64,000 nucleotides of DNA from Apostichopus japonicus (lineage: Eukaryota; Echinodermata; Holothuroidea; Aspidochirotida; Stichopodidae): NCBI RefSeq assembly GCF_037975245.1, contig NC_092568.1:19328001-19392000 (forward strand), given 5' to 3'. Positions 1 through 30,375 of this stretch are shown piece by piece. Position numbers and translations under genes: made by a program. The notes beneath the pieces are model-generated. The model did no database searches. It was given only the letters and a program-made list of their open reading frames with translations, and had not been told where the DNA came from. Numbering within the stretch: position 1 is the first letter of the stretch; every line of letters begins with the position of its first letter.

Positions 1-17593
<17,593 letters not shown>

Positions 17594-17627
17594 CATCATG
17601 AAACCGTGACGCTTTCTGGGAAACGAG
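17594..17627 (+). other. WDR27: Start of 3' UTR with a possible UTR intron donor
   Basis: Thirty-four bases after the stop end in GAG|GTGAGT, a near-consensus 5' splice site. If it is used, a 3' UTR intron begins at 17628. Its distance from the stop is below the ~50-nt rule for nonsense-mediated decay. No downstream UTR exon could be fixed; an ATTAAA near 18470 is one possible polyadenylation signal. Confidence 0.35.
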
Positions 17628-17989
17628 GTGAGTCTTGTATTAACACCTTTCTGTGACAAGAGACCAACTTTAGACCCCTCCCCTGGTTGATGTAACATCC
17701 CACCTCTTCCCCCCTTACCCCTCCTTCCAGTAGAAAAGAGAGTCCAGTAGAAAAGAGAGAATAAGAGAGTCTTTTTCCTCATGCTCATATCCCCACAATT
17801 CCATATATGCCTGTTAGTGTATGTGGTGTGTCGTTGGGATCAGCACAGGAGAAAAAATAGTTACTCCCAATTAGAGTGTAGGATATGGTAAGGAGAGATA
17901 TCTCATACATTTGTACTAGAATCTTCAGTCAGTTATGATCCTTGTACATATCCAAGCACCATAGGCAGCATAGGTGGAACAACCACAAG

Positions 17990-18123
17990 TAGGGAGAGGG
18001 GGAGGGGAAGTGAGGGGAGGGGAGCGGGAAGGGAGGGGAAGGGAAGGGAGGGGAAGGGAGGGGAAGGGAAGGGAGGGGAAGTGAGGGGAAGTGAGGGGAA
18101 GTGAGGGGAGGGGGTTGGAGGTG
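17990..18123. repeat. G-rich purine tract
   Basis: Over 130 bp of GGGGAAG and GGGAAG-type units on the plus strand, with many runs of four Gs. It could form G-quadruplexes or triplex DNA. It lies ~400 bp downstream of the WDR27 stop. Confidence 0.9.
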
Positions 18124-21100
18124 GCTTGAAGGGGACATAGCAAGCTGAATTGAATTGCTGTAGTACAACATATTGATGCTGCGGTATGTTGAAGCTGTTG
18201 TGGTTGTCAGTCTAAACCAGTAGCCTGTCAGCCAGCTATAGCTGGATATCATCTTCCAGAATTGAAATGTCACAAATGTTTGCTCTTTTAAAACATTTCA
18301 TATTAATCCAAATAATAAGTCACCATTGTATCAATAACAAATATTGTCGTTTAGCTTCAAGTCAACAGTTATTACCAAGTTCATTTTTCACTATGTCCAG
18401 GAAGAGAAACCTGTTGGTGAAATGGCTGTTTAGATATCAATTCTGGATATTACAATAATTTGGGACAGGAATTAAATAATAACACCAACTTGGATGGGCA
18501 ATGTTAGTGTTAGTTAAGTCGCAACATAGTAAATTATTTTGCCCACAAATTTCCATTTTCATATCAGTGATACATATATATACATGAATACAACAACGAA
18601 AACGTTGGGGCCTGTCTCAAGCTGAAGGGTGAGAGTTAATGATACATATTCTGCATAGTAAGTCTGTGGCCAAATCCGGAAACTCTTATTAGTTTCTTTA
18701 TTTCTAAAGTTATATATATTTGAAGTAAAGGTATAGGTAAATGGCACATTTAATGATATGGTTATGGTATAGTACCCTAGAGTGAAGGTAAAAACCTGAG
18801 TTTCAAATACACCCTCCATTTCTTGTTGTTGCAGATAAAATAGCATATAAAGCAGTATGTGGTTTGTCGAACGATGTTTGAAATCACTATTACACTATCC
18901 TATGGACAATTAGAAAAAATTCAATTTTTGTGGCTATTCTCTAAATTAATTGGTGTGCAATAACTTAAAGCTGCCGACACAGTAAATTATTCTTATTTAC
19001 TTAAAACAGATTTGGGATTTGGTATAAAAAAATAAACAAACATGCAGTGAAAGCTGACAGTATGTGGTCAAGCATCTAGTTACCCTCCATTGACAAATAG
19101 CGCCATCTATGGCAGTACTACAACTGCTAGTCATGATATGGCATTCTCCTTTTTGTGGAAGACAACCAGTGTAGGGAGAACCTTAATTATTATACATAAC
19201 TATTATTATCATCTGGTGAATGCAGTATCTATAGCTAGATTTCTTTGTCACCTCTGGTTACCAGGGAAACCAAGAAGAGGAGGAATTCCAAGGTCCATCC
19301 ATGCAGATATAACGCCTCCGGGTTTAATAATCACCGCTCAAGTGAAAATCCCAGAGTGGCCTCGCCAAACGTTTGGAAGTGGGAGGGCACAGCAAAATGG
19401 GAGCAATTTTTTTTGGGGGGGGCGCAGAATGTGGGTACTGCAAGCTGGGACTAAAGGCACCAGTGCAGCGCCATGTCGGTGTGGGGTCCAGGGTCCATGA
19501 TCGGGTCATCAGAAAGCATGTACTTCAATCATGGGCAGTAGAAGTCAAAGCGTAGTGTATCCCCTGCCTGTAATTTTTCTTGGACATGGTCCATTTTTTT
19601 TCGGGGGGAGGGAACAGACATTTTTAATGGGATCTGGCCCCTATGTCCCGCCCCACCCCCTGCATAGTAATGCCACTGAAATCAGGTGCTTACTTTCACA
19701 CTGTTTTTACTGGAAATGAATAACATATAAAACATACTGCCATTAAGTTAATGACAACATAGCATTCAAATAACATAAGCCAGATTAGCTATGGCTTAAC
19801 TACACTATTGGTTGGCAGTTAATTCATTTGGTGATATGTTAGGGGTGCTTCATAACTACCTTTGAAGTACTTAGCCTCTACTCAAAGGACTATCTAGAAT
19901 ACACAAAAGGACATGGAGAGGACCTTGAAATAAATCCAGCTATTTAAATGAATCTATACCCCATACTGTTGATAGCTTAGTTTGTCTCGTAAGAGTGCAT
20001 TGTATGGGGTATCGACAATTCTGGTATGTTTATGATTTATAGGGACTGAGTAACACCAAGATTTACATGTCTGGAATGAAAGCATGGAAGCTTACCTTTT
20101 CTTTTTCTTATTTCAAATCAACAGTTTAGACAGAAAAAAAAAAAGAGGGAATGAAAATAGCGGTCTATAAAATATTTTCCATTTGTTAATACAATGGTGT
20201 ATTCAGGCTTTTTTGCCTAACAGGTCAAGGTTGCTTCATAGGTGTGATAAAAATGCCTTTTAAAGCTAAAATTAATCTTGCTTCAGAGATATTCTAACAT
20301 GTTCTGTCAGGGTGTTAATATGTTTTTGGGGCACTAGGGCAAAAATGGGGGGAAAGTGCAAATATTGTGCACAATGAAGTGATGTCGATTGGGTACTTTA
20401 GTTGTAAAGTAATTGTGATGATTTTGATAATCTTTTCTTAAACTGTGATCCTTATAGATCTGGAACCTCATCAGCTCAAACTGATCAGGCATCCAACCAG
20501 GAAGGCTTTCCAAATATTTTGCCTGTCTGGGTAGATAATTTGCCTCTGATACTTACTGTAAGCAACATTGACAAACCATATGGTGGTACCTTAGCATAAT
20601 CAACAAGATATGTGATATTAAATCATAAAACAGAAATGAGCCCAAACTCCCCCCCCCCCCACCTCCAATCCCCTCTCTATTTGTATTTTGTATACATTCA
20701 AAAGTGACACACTTTAAATTTTGAGTTAACCAGCATTGAGAGTTAAAACTCAGTAGTTTGAAGTCAAGATAAACATTCAGCTCCCCCTCACCTTCTCTGT
20801 TCAAATTAGGACAGGCAAATGTGAAACTATCATCTGGCTTCCATCAAATGTTTGATGAATTTTCTCTCTTTGGAAGATTTCATGAGTTTTATAAACAAAT
20901 AGAGAGTATATAGGGCATACAATGATATCAGTAAAATGAGATGTCTGTAGAAATAAAAATAGTCTTTAACAAGAAAAATTTGATATACTCCCCACAAATG
21001 GTGTAGAGCCATGGAAAAATTCACAGAAATGGATTGGAGATGCATGGATTCTGTATGCAAGGTGTTGTTAATCCCCCCCCCCCCTCGCCCCATCACCCAA

Positions 21101-21716
21101 AAAGTTGACCACAACCTTGTGTATAGACCTAATATATAGCCTAAATATACCCCAGAATTCACCACATCATTCTCAAATGTTATTTTCTTCTTGGGGGGGG
21201 GGGCGGGTATGTCCCAACCCTCAATATATGGGAGTATAGCAACCCCATAACCACCATCTTAATTACAAAACCCTCCATCCACCTCTGGTATGGTATGGGT
21301 TGTATATATCATGGACCATCAATACTGCCACTCAAATATGTTGAGACATTCAAATAGTGATCACTCGTTTTTCAACATGAGACAACCTTAATGTAATACT
21401 TTCACTCTAAACTTACTCACTGCTTGACACATTTTACATCTCTTATATTTAAACATCACTCACTGTTTTGGAATAATTTTTGAATGTTAGAAGGGGGGGC
21501 GGGTGGGGGGAGGGAGGGAGGGTGGAAGAACTACAGAAAAAAAATTGTAGCAAATGTAGCAGCAATTTGAAAGTTGGGAACGATGTACTGTTAACTGTTA
21601 ACATTTAAGTTAAGGTTAACCATTTGCCACATGTGTATACAAGTGTGTATGGTGAATGTTCTAGACATAAATGCAAAACAAATAAAACAATTATCTTGGT
21701 TTGAAGTAAGCTACTC
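18124..21716. other. Intergenic or UTR-intron DNA, no supported gene
   Basis: AT-rich sequence with several homopolymer runs of C or G (around 20650, 21070 and 21195). A GC-richer patch near 19250-19680 has open frames on both strands but no domain or splice structure I can support. Confidence 0.5.
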
Positions 21717-21872
21717 ATGGCCTCTTCTTCATCCAATCTTTATTCAATGATTGGCTTTGATATCAATGACAATGAGGCCATTGCCCTTGCAACTCCCCTT
21801 ACTTCTTTTGACATTTTCCATGGATGTTTTACAATTATTGCTATCGGAATGGCACACTTGGCCTATTTATGA
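21717..21872 (+). other. Unassigned 51-codon ORF
   Basis: ATG at 21717 to TGA at 21870-21872. The translation begins MASSSSNLYSMIGFDIND and is hydrophobic at its C-terminal end (FTIIAIGMAHLAYL). An AATAAA lies ~400 bp downstream. There is no homology I recognise, and chance open frames of this size are common. Confidence 0.12.
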
Positions 21873-23074
21873 GTTTACATCCATCCTCGGATTTCCTGTT
21901 CCCGCCCACGGCCGGGCCGTCGGTCGCATTCTACAAATTTTTAAACTTTTTAAGAAGCAAGCTCGTTGGCTAGTCCACTTGAAAGCTCTGCTGCTCCATC
22001 TTTCATATTTTATTATATTGATTTATTTCATAATTTTATTATAAGGAACATGTTAAATATTCACCAGAAGGTACGTGGCTCATCACAGGTGTTTGATCCG
22101 ATCCAGCTGTGTTTTTTTTTTGATTTACATCTTTTGCTTCGGAGAACTGCGTGAAGGTAGTTTGTCTCTTCAACCATCCTTCTCTCTACAGTTTGTTTGA
22201 TTAAACAGATGAGTGATTCCAACATTTATTAAAAATGTCACAAAAACATTTTTTGGAACTATCTATTCTTAGAATTTAATTAATAAAGCTCCACCAGATT
22301 GTCCTGAACCCATCTTGCACATTTGATCCTTCTTTTAAAATCACAATTCTTGACAAGGTTTAAGTTTTCTTCAAGTTATAAATCTATTTCACTGTTAAAG
22401 GTGTTATTAACCAGACAAAGAACACACTTTGATAGAACACACTTACAGTAGCCATTCCTGACCAGTGCAAAAGCCACAACCTTTGAATGGCCTCATTACG
22501 ACTAGTAAAGTGGTCTTTAGACGACAGTTGATGGTACCACTCAACCTTTTGTGTGATATTCTGCGTAATTTCCTTTTGCCTGATATTTTAGTTATTTTTC
22601 CAAAATACCATCAGAGATATTTCTGGGGATATTACACTGTACATCCACATTGCCTTTTCATGTATAGACATTCCTCACTTTTGTTTGCCAGGGGACGTCA
22701 ACCGATTTCTCTATTTACAAACTTCTAGAAACGTTGCTTGCCGGTCATCAAAAAACTAAAAACGATTGTCATTTCATGGAATGCTTTCCGCTATTTATTT
22801 CTGTGATTGTAAATCACCTAGCAACGAAATTGTATTCATGGTATCGGTGTGCAATCGAAAATAAAATCAAGTGCTGTTTCTAAACAAAGTTCTCAGAAGC
22901 CGTTTAGTCTATTTAGGGCTGTTTGTAAGTAGCTGTTTGTAGTTCTTTTAAGCAATAAGCAGAATATTAAACCCATACAACCAGTTAAAACTCTGGAGAG
23001 CAGTCACCAGAACTTGAAATGTCTATTTATCTGCTGTTGAAGGCATTTTCTGGCACATTATGTAATCTGCATCT
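21873..23074. other. Non-coding stretch, nothing recognised
   Basis: AT-rich, with one short GC-rich patch near 21900-21935. No repeat family, exon or RNA could be supported. Confidence 0.45.
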
Positions 23075-23445
23075 TATTGAAGACTCGCCCCAAACCGCGT
23101 TCCGCCCTCTTTCCGTTGCTTGCAAGTGAAGTTTTCTTCTTGTCGCTACAAAATGCAGACACAGTAATAAAAGATTGTTATCTTTTATCTGGACCTGAGA
23201 TCAGGGAGTTCCATAACAACTCCCTGCTGAGATGTCCATCCCTGCTATGTACACTGTGTTGTGGTTATTGACCATAGCTGCATGTTTTGACTGTACACTA
23301 GTGTCTAATTACCGACAGTAGCTAGCTGTGTGTGTATTTCTGGGATCGATGGTGGTGTCTAACACTTCTGTTACACCTCATTCGAAACTAGGTCAGATGA
23401 CCGGCATTTGACGTTTCTTTGTGCGCGCTTCTTCAGTCCCTTTAA
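23075..23445. mobile_element. TTAA-flanked MITE, copy 2 (left end eroded)
   Basis: Same family as 4631-4996, sharing GGGATCGATGGTGGTGTCTA and the adjoining sequence. The left TTAAAGG is lost. About 32 bp has been inserted at 23201-23232; it contains a perfect hairpin (CAGGGAGTT at 23202-23210, AACTCCCTG at 23218-23226) and is flanked by repeated TGAGA. Confidence 0.7.
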
Positions 23446-25698
23446 AGGTCATTGGTATTTGGCCCAATTATGCTAGAAAGTTAATTAATGGTCACTCTTG
23501 CTCCAACTCTAACAAGCATATTACGAGCACACTCAAATTAGTTTTTTCTTCATTTTACTGTCTAAGTAAGCCAGTCGTTGATGTCTGGAATTAATTTGGG
23601 AGACCCCCCTGGAAAAGTACTTTTGAAGACTTCTAGCAATTTTAAGCATGCTTAAATCTTGGGGCATTACGGTGACCTCCCTATCTCCCCCTCTTAACCC
23701 CCCCCCCCACCAGTCTCTCTCTTGTATCACAAGAAGGCAACAAGTTATCAAAACAAAAGTCTTGCTGTAATGTACATATAGATGCAGTAAGCTATCTTTG
23801 CTGTGAACATGTTTTTAAAAATCCTGACACTGCAATTGTTTGTTTCCTTGCCGATTTAGAGTAGCAAAAATTTAGCCATATTTGAACTATTTGAAATGTT
23901 TTGAATATTCTTCTGTACCCCTTCTCTCTCCTACCTTCGCCCCTTCATTTTTCCACACCTTTCCCGCTCACCCTCTTCTCTCCCCTCACCACCCCTACCA
24001 TTACCCTCACTACCCCCTCCCCTCATCTCACCACCCCTCCCCTCCCCCCTGGCTTGCCCCACCCTCTTGTCTAGAAGCCAAACAGTTAATAGGCAAAGTA
24101 TATGAATGTAAACCATGTAAGTTCTGGGAGTCTGTGTAGCTAAGAATCCTGACACTTTAGTGTTTATTCAATGTTGCACATTTTAGATAAGAACATCTGG
24201 TTGTCCCTAATCTGTTGATGTGTATTTGACCAGAAAAAGAAGCAAATCTGTGAAGAAGAAAAAGAATGACAAACTTATTATTCACGGTGATAAAAACCTC
24301 AGCATTCCTTTTCCATAAATAGTAAATTAAGAAGCTCGGCCATGTGGAACCACCGATATCCAGCTTGTCTTGTTTGTTTCATTGTTGTTTTTTGCAGGCT
24401 ACTGATATTTTAGGGAGGTTAACTCTTTTTGTCCCATAAACAAGGTCTTTGTGAGGACCCACCTATCTTTTTCTTGGAGTGCTTCCAGCTCTGTCAAAAG
24501 GAATTTGTTACCAGTTTTTGTTTAGTTATATTATTCTAATGCTGTGAAAAGAAGCTAATTGCTTTGAAATATTTTTTTCTTTATAAAGTGACAGGGATCA
24601 AAAGCAATGTTTTGTGTAATAAAGTAAAAGGCAGGTTTGTTTGCAGTGATGCCTTCACTTGAAGACAGCACTGAAATTTAATCAAAGGTTCTTTGTAAAT
24701 AGAGACAGAAGTGGTAATATGCGATGTATTCATATTGTAAAGTATCAGAGGAATTTTGAGTTGATTTCTTCATTAATAATCTGTAAATGTGTGCCGAGTA
24801 CAGTATATAGGTTGGTGAGGTATTGTGAGGAAGTAGGTTTGCTCTCTGACCTACTTCTTCTGCCCTCCCCCTCCACTGCCCTCTCCTACGCCCTCAACGC
24901 ACCCACGTCCTTTTCACAGAGAATTATGATACAATTCAGTGGTTTACTATCGTACGATACAACGAAAATCAAATACAATTAACCCATATATAGATACAGA
25001 AGCAAACTACAATATTATTCCTTTTTTCTTTTTTAAGCACAGGTAGTAGGTGGGCGGGAGGAATGTCTAATAGCCAAGTTATCCTTGGAAGGAGAATCTG
25101 TTGGTTTAAACTTCCAGTTTGAAATACATCAGATAGAAATTAAAGGTTTTAACACAAGGGGGATATGCATGTGTCCTCAATGGACACATGGAGGTTATGT
25201 CTTTGCTGTCTCATAGGTAATACATGTGGCATTTTATCATGAAGAGATAATTTATCAAGTGAATACAGACTGTGTGTGATAGTTAGGTCTAGACATCCAG
25301 TGGTTCTATTCGCACCCTATCTAAGCTGCATGGCAGGTATAATCATAGCACAAACACTGAACATTGTTGTAAGTCAAAATGTCAAAGGCATTAACCTGTG
25401 TCCTCATGCAATGATCTGATTTCAAAGTCTTATAAATCGGACTTCAATAATGGCTGTTTAAAGCTGTGTTTGTTATTGACTGTGTCCAAGGGCCAGACTG
25501 GGTCATATGTCGCAAATCAGCTCGGTGGGCTGGCCTTGAAACTAACTGTGCATTTGGGGCCAAAGAGGTGATATAGATGCCTTTTGGGCATCGGGCCGGC
25601 TGCCCCTCGGATGCAGCGGGGAACAGGTTCCAAGTCGGTATGTCAGAAGGCTGATCCGTCCTGAATATGTCACATTCTAGTGTTAGCATGCTCAGTTC
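23446..25698. other. Non-coding stretch with a pyrimidine tract
   Basis: A C/T-rich tract spans about 23905-24065. A GC-rich patch at 25488-25650 looks like an eroded repeat. No gene could be supported. Confidence 0.45.
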
Positions 25699-26060
25699 TT
25701 AAAGGCATTGAAGACTTGCCCCAAACCCATGCCGCGCTCTGAAAAAGTTAACTTTCCGTTGCTTGCAAATGACGTTTTCTTCTTGTCACTACAAAATGCA
25801 GACAGTAATGAAACGTGATACCTTGTTATCTTTTATCTAGACCTGAGATGTCCACGCTGCTATGTTTACTGTGTTGTGGGTATTGACCGTGGCTGTATGT
25901 ATCGACTGTACACTAGTGTCTAATTATCGACGGTAGCAAGCTATGTGTTTATTTTGTGGGATCGATGGTGGTGTCTAACACTTCTGTTACACCTCATTTG
26001 AAACTAGGTCAGGTTACCGGCATGAGACGTTTCTTTGTGCGGAGTCTTCACACCCTTTAA
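25699..26060. mobile_element. TTAA-flanked MITE, copy 3
   Basis: A 362-bp copy with both ends intact (TTAAAGGCATTGAAGACT and GAGTCTTCACACCCTTTAA), close to copy 1. Same orientation as the other two copies. Confidence 0.75.
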
Positions 26061-26928
26061 AGTCTCAATGTGTGTTTGCCAAAATTAAACTTGGACCTTT
26101 CCAGCTTACTGCCCTAAAAGCTCAGTGACAATGACACCGTTCTAAGCAAGTTCCATATAACTATTCAATATTATTTATATTGAGTTATCTGTCTTTAAAC
26201 ATTTTGAGCTGAATAAAATTCGCCAGATTTGTTAACGAGTCCGTAGATTCTACAAACTTCAATCAAAATTTGCAAGCCCAGCCCAACAGATCATGCACCA
26301 ATCAAATCTCTCTGTTTTTTTTTTACAACCATTAGGCTTAGGACTTACTTTCACTTTTGTGGCTAGCCTGTGTTGCATAGAGTATTTCTTTCGGTCTTAC
26401 TGATGTAGCTTGCGAAATTGTGACATTTTCCTTCCATCGCAATGAAACAGGTGTTTTCAGACATTTCCTCCATGGAATTAGGTAAAAAAGTGGACGATAC
26501 GAGTATATATAGGTTACATTTGTGTAATGAACATGCCTGATATGGGCAGTCGCAGCCATTTTATGGTAAAATCGTTCATGCCATAAGGGCAATAGAAAAT
26601 AAATTTCTTTCTTTCGATTGCGACAGCATTTCTGAATTAAACCCACCTGGTCAGAGTGCATTTCGAATAAGAAACATTGAATCTGCTGCGGAAGTTGTTT
26701 CCGAAATTCATCTGCGAACACGTACTGAGACTTTCAAGGAGGATAATGGAGGTACCTGAACACCATAATCTCTTAATTCCACTAAATCCCACAAGAAGTC
26801 ATGCATTGATTTCAAATATCTGCCACCCCCCCCCACGCCACCTTCCCAAACCTAGATACGATTGGAACACAAAGGTTTCTATATTATTTTAGCTGGATTG
26901 CAACCAAATGGATGTAAAACATTGCAGA
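26061..26928. other. Non-coding stretch, one 127-codon open frame
   Basis: A minus-strand open frame at 26338-26721 has no recognisable domain and no clear splice or promoter context. Treated as chance. Confidence 0.4.
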
Positions 26929-27360
26929 TTTTAGTTTGATTGGGAGATTTCCATGTAGCTACTGTAGATACAAGTACTGCATGGAATCATCCCCCGCCCC
27001 CTCCCCCTCCCCCCTCACACACCACCTCTCACCTCCAATGACAAATTGCAGTTATGATATTCGATCTTGTTGTGATATTGATTGTGGGCTGTGGAACAAT
27101 CAGATCTCTAAGATTTTCATCAAGAGATTGATTTAGTTTGATTGGGAGATATCCATGTAGCTAGATACGATTACTACATGGAATCATCCCCTACTCCACA
27201 ACTCCCCCTCCCCCCCCCATCCCACATACACCATCTCTCACCTCCAGTGACAAATTGCAGTTATTATATTCGATCTTGTGATATTGAGTTGATTTTCATC
27301 AAGAGTTTGATTTAGTTTGATTTGGAGATATCCATGTAGATATATCCATGTAGATTTTCA
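26929..27360. repeat. About 200-bp tandem duplication, 2+ copies
   Basis: A unit beginning AGTTTGATTGGGAGAT is repeated near 27137 and again partially near 27316. Shared blocks include CATGGAATCATCCCC, ACAAATTGCAGTTAT, ATATTCGATCTTGT and TTTTCATCAAGAG. The C-rich middle differs in length between copies. Confidence 0.75.
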
Positions 27361-27725
27361 TCAAGAATCTGTACATATATATGAAGCATGGAAAAACAAA
27401 AAAACAAGAAAGATGCAGTCTTCCTAATGATGGTTGTGTTAGGTGATATACTGTAGCACAAAGAGGTCATCACATGTCCCCTAGAGACATCACATTAAAC
27501 TACACAAAGTTAAAATTCTTGCACATTTTGAGCAGGTTTTAGAATGTGAAACTTGAAACATTGTAAATACCAACTGAAAGCTAACATGTTGAAAAGATTC
27601 AAAACTGTGAAATGATTTCTGGTTTTTGTTACCCCTTTGGGTGGAGGGGGGGAGGGTGGGAGGGGTTGATAGGGCAAATATCATACATGGATAGAATGAA
27701 TGACTAACCTTACAGCTATTTCATC

Positions 27726-28339
27726 TTAAAAGGATACTCCCAGATGTAAAGTTGTAACAGTTATTCCAAGGACTATAGTTGTATATGTTGTAGTGTGCAT
27801 TTATGACGTCACATCGTGTTTGCTTCAAGTTAAATTAATTTTTTAATTTTTTCGTTATCTCGAAAATTATCTTGGCATTTTTGAACAAATGTTCACAAAT
27901 AAAGTTGAATTCCTCATTGTAAGTAACATTAGGTATGCACGGTCAACATTTGGCTTCTCTTGAATTTGTGATGTCGTAGCCGATCTTTTAGTCCATACAG
28001 TATAAAAATGTTTTTCGTTTCACAAATTTAGTGTCTTGTTCTATTTAAATAACAAACCTTAGATATATTTGTATTAATGTAACATTTGTTCCTGGGGCAA
28101 CTTTGATTGAATACGTTATGAAACAGGTGTTTTTGTTGGTCTTATATTAATTCCCTTTAAATAACGGTCACCTTTTTAATTAGTAACCTTCATCAAGAAT
28201 GCAGATCTGTAAGGACCCTATGAGCATATCCCCATGAAATTAAAAAGCAACAAAAGTAGGAAAATTCATTGCAAACAGACCAAAACATTATTCCAAATTT
28301 ATGACGGCACCATGCAGACGCTGCACACAGCTCCTTTAA
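27726..28339. mobile_element. Possible TTAA-flanked non-autonomous element
   Basis: TTAAAAGGA at the left and TCCTTTAA at the right face inward, and TTAA is present at both ends, as in the 366-bp MITE. The inverted similarity is short and no second copy is in the window. Confidence 0.3.
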
Positions 28340-30252
28340 AGTAAGCGCTGGTGGTGAAGTTTAAGATTGACAATCTAGCTTTGATCTCTGGAGTGAAGGG
28401 TTAGGATTGTCATGCAGGGAACATGATATGAAATGAAACTTGCCCCAATAATAATTTACCACCTCAGCCCTCCCAGTACAGTCGTTTCCCTGTCAACGAT
28501 TTCCACCGATTGGATTGATTGTGGCAATGTTTGATCCATTTCTTTTTCTGATGCAGGACTATACACAGGAACAGCTGTCAGGGAAAAGAATAGTTACATG
28601 AAGTTAAATCACTCTTTACAGGTCTCTGCTGAATGTTAAAAGGGGGTTGTCAAGTCCTCAAATCCAGGAGAAACTGTCATTGTCCCTCAATTGCTTCTTT
28701 ATGTTGAAGTGCATGACAGAGGAATAATACACAAAAGATATTGCCACTGGAAGACATGTTGTCAGGTTGCCATGGTGACAGAGTAAAACTGCAGACAATC
28801 ACCAAAATAACATATATATGGCTAAGTCAGTGGTTAGTACGGTTCAGTTAAGAGGGTACAATGATCAAGGGAGCTACATTTAATGTTGGACCTTATGACC
28901 TCAGCATTGTTAAGTTAATGCGGTTGCAGTTTATTGTTTTGTTTCTAGTAAGTTGACTATGACGCTTGTGCGCGTGCGGAGATAGTAAGCCTATTGTTCT
29001 TCTAGATTTATACTTGCGGATCAACTGTCACCCCCTCCTGTAACTGCTTTCCCTTTCACCCATTCCGTTCGTGGATTGGGGATTAAAGCAGAAATGGAGG
29101 TGGGTGGGGGTGGGTAAGATGGGGAGAGCCAGAGTAGCACAACTCTGTAAGTCTGTCTGGCAAGACAACATAAACAAAATGGCGGCTACTGTACACATGT
29201 GTGACTTAGGGAGATACAAGCCGTACATGTAAGTAGGTGATGGGATTCTGTCAAAATTAAATGCTGATTGTTTAGTTTTGGTTTTAAAAACTGTTATTAA
29301 AAGTACCTGAGGTACAACGGACATAAATACATCAGGCTGGAGGTCATGCAGGGTGGAAGACAGTTCACTGAATTGACGGACTGTCTGGCATTTAAGCACG
29401 CCAAATGTCTGGCCACCATAAAGGCCTTTGACACTTGGTTTATCATTCACCAGGTGGGCTTCTGTTTTCTCTTTTTTTAACTAATATGATTAACACTAAA
29501 ATAAATGGCATGAATTATGCAACATATTAGATGTTATAGACAGTAATTATTCCAAGGGTAGGGAGGGGGAGAGGAGAGGGATGGAATGGGAAAAACAGGT
29601 CTATATTCAGTCAAAGGTGGGGTTCTTTTGTTGCCCTGACACTGTGAGCTGGCTATTTTTCTAGAGGGAGACCTCTTCCTCATGGGCCCAGGAACCCTGA
29701 CACAGGTTTGAGATTGGATGGTGGACCAGGGTATTGGATGGAGGACCAGGGTATGGGGTCGGTGATCAGTGTATGGGGGTACGAGTGATGGCCCAGGGTA
29801 TGGGAGTGGAGAGTCGGGTGACAAACCAATAACCAGTGGCGTTGCACTGGGGTCACATATCTAAATCATGTGGGCACCTACAGTAGCTGAGCCCTACCGT
29901 GAGGTTGGTATACATGTATATATCAGTGCATTGTGTTGTGAGCCAGGTTGGGCCCAGGGGAGAAGATATGATCAGGTCTTCAAGTTCCTTGATTGTATTA
30001 TAAAACTGAGAAGACATTGTCATTCATCCCATTTTTAGGGAATGCCCTAAGTGACTCGCGTCTGTGGCTGATTTCCCCAGAAAGGAGGTTTTGTCTTGGG
30101 GGTTGAATCTTGGGGTTCGAATCTTAGAGTGCGAGAGAGTCACACTTTATATAGGATCTTGATCTCTAGCTGAGGATAAAGTCTGGATCAGATCTCATGC
30201 TATAGATCTATAGTGATTGCATCACAGTGCTTACATGTTGAAGGTACATTAC
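28340..30252. other. Non-coding stretch with a weak exon candidate
   Basis: 29304-29461 is open on both strands and bounded by splice-like sites (see the finding). The rest shows only G-rich and purine-rich low complexity near 29555-29820. Confidence 0.35.
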
Positions 30253-30253
30253 A

Positions 30254-30290
30254 CCATGGAGCTATAAACAGATGTTTATAGCTCCATGAT
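30254..30290. repeat. Perfect 14-bp palindromic arms
   Basis: CATGGAGCTATAAA and TTTATAGCTCCATG separated by six bases. It is followed by a ~46-bp tandem duplication (GACTATATGYACATATGGTG, 30303-30375). Confidence 0.7.
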
Positions 30291-30375
30291 TACACATAGG
30301 GAGACTATATGTACATATGGTGATTGCAAGGTACATTACACATCATAAGACTATATGCACATATGGTGATTGCAT

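Noticed and set aside
19440-19685. Possible hAT-like element with CAGTG-type ends
   Set aside because: The inverted similarity is short and the flanks show no 8-bp duplication.
26338-26721. 127-codon minus-strand frame
   Set aside because: No domain, splice context or compositional support. In 64 kb of six frames, a few frames this long are expected by chance.
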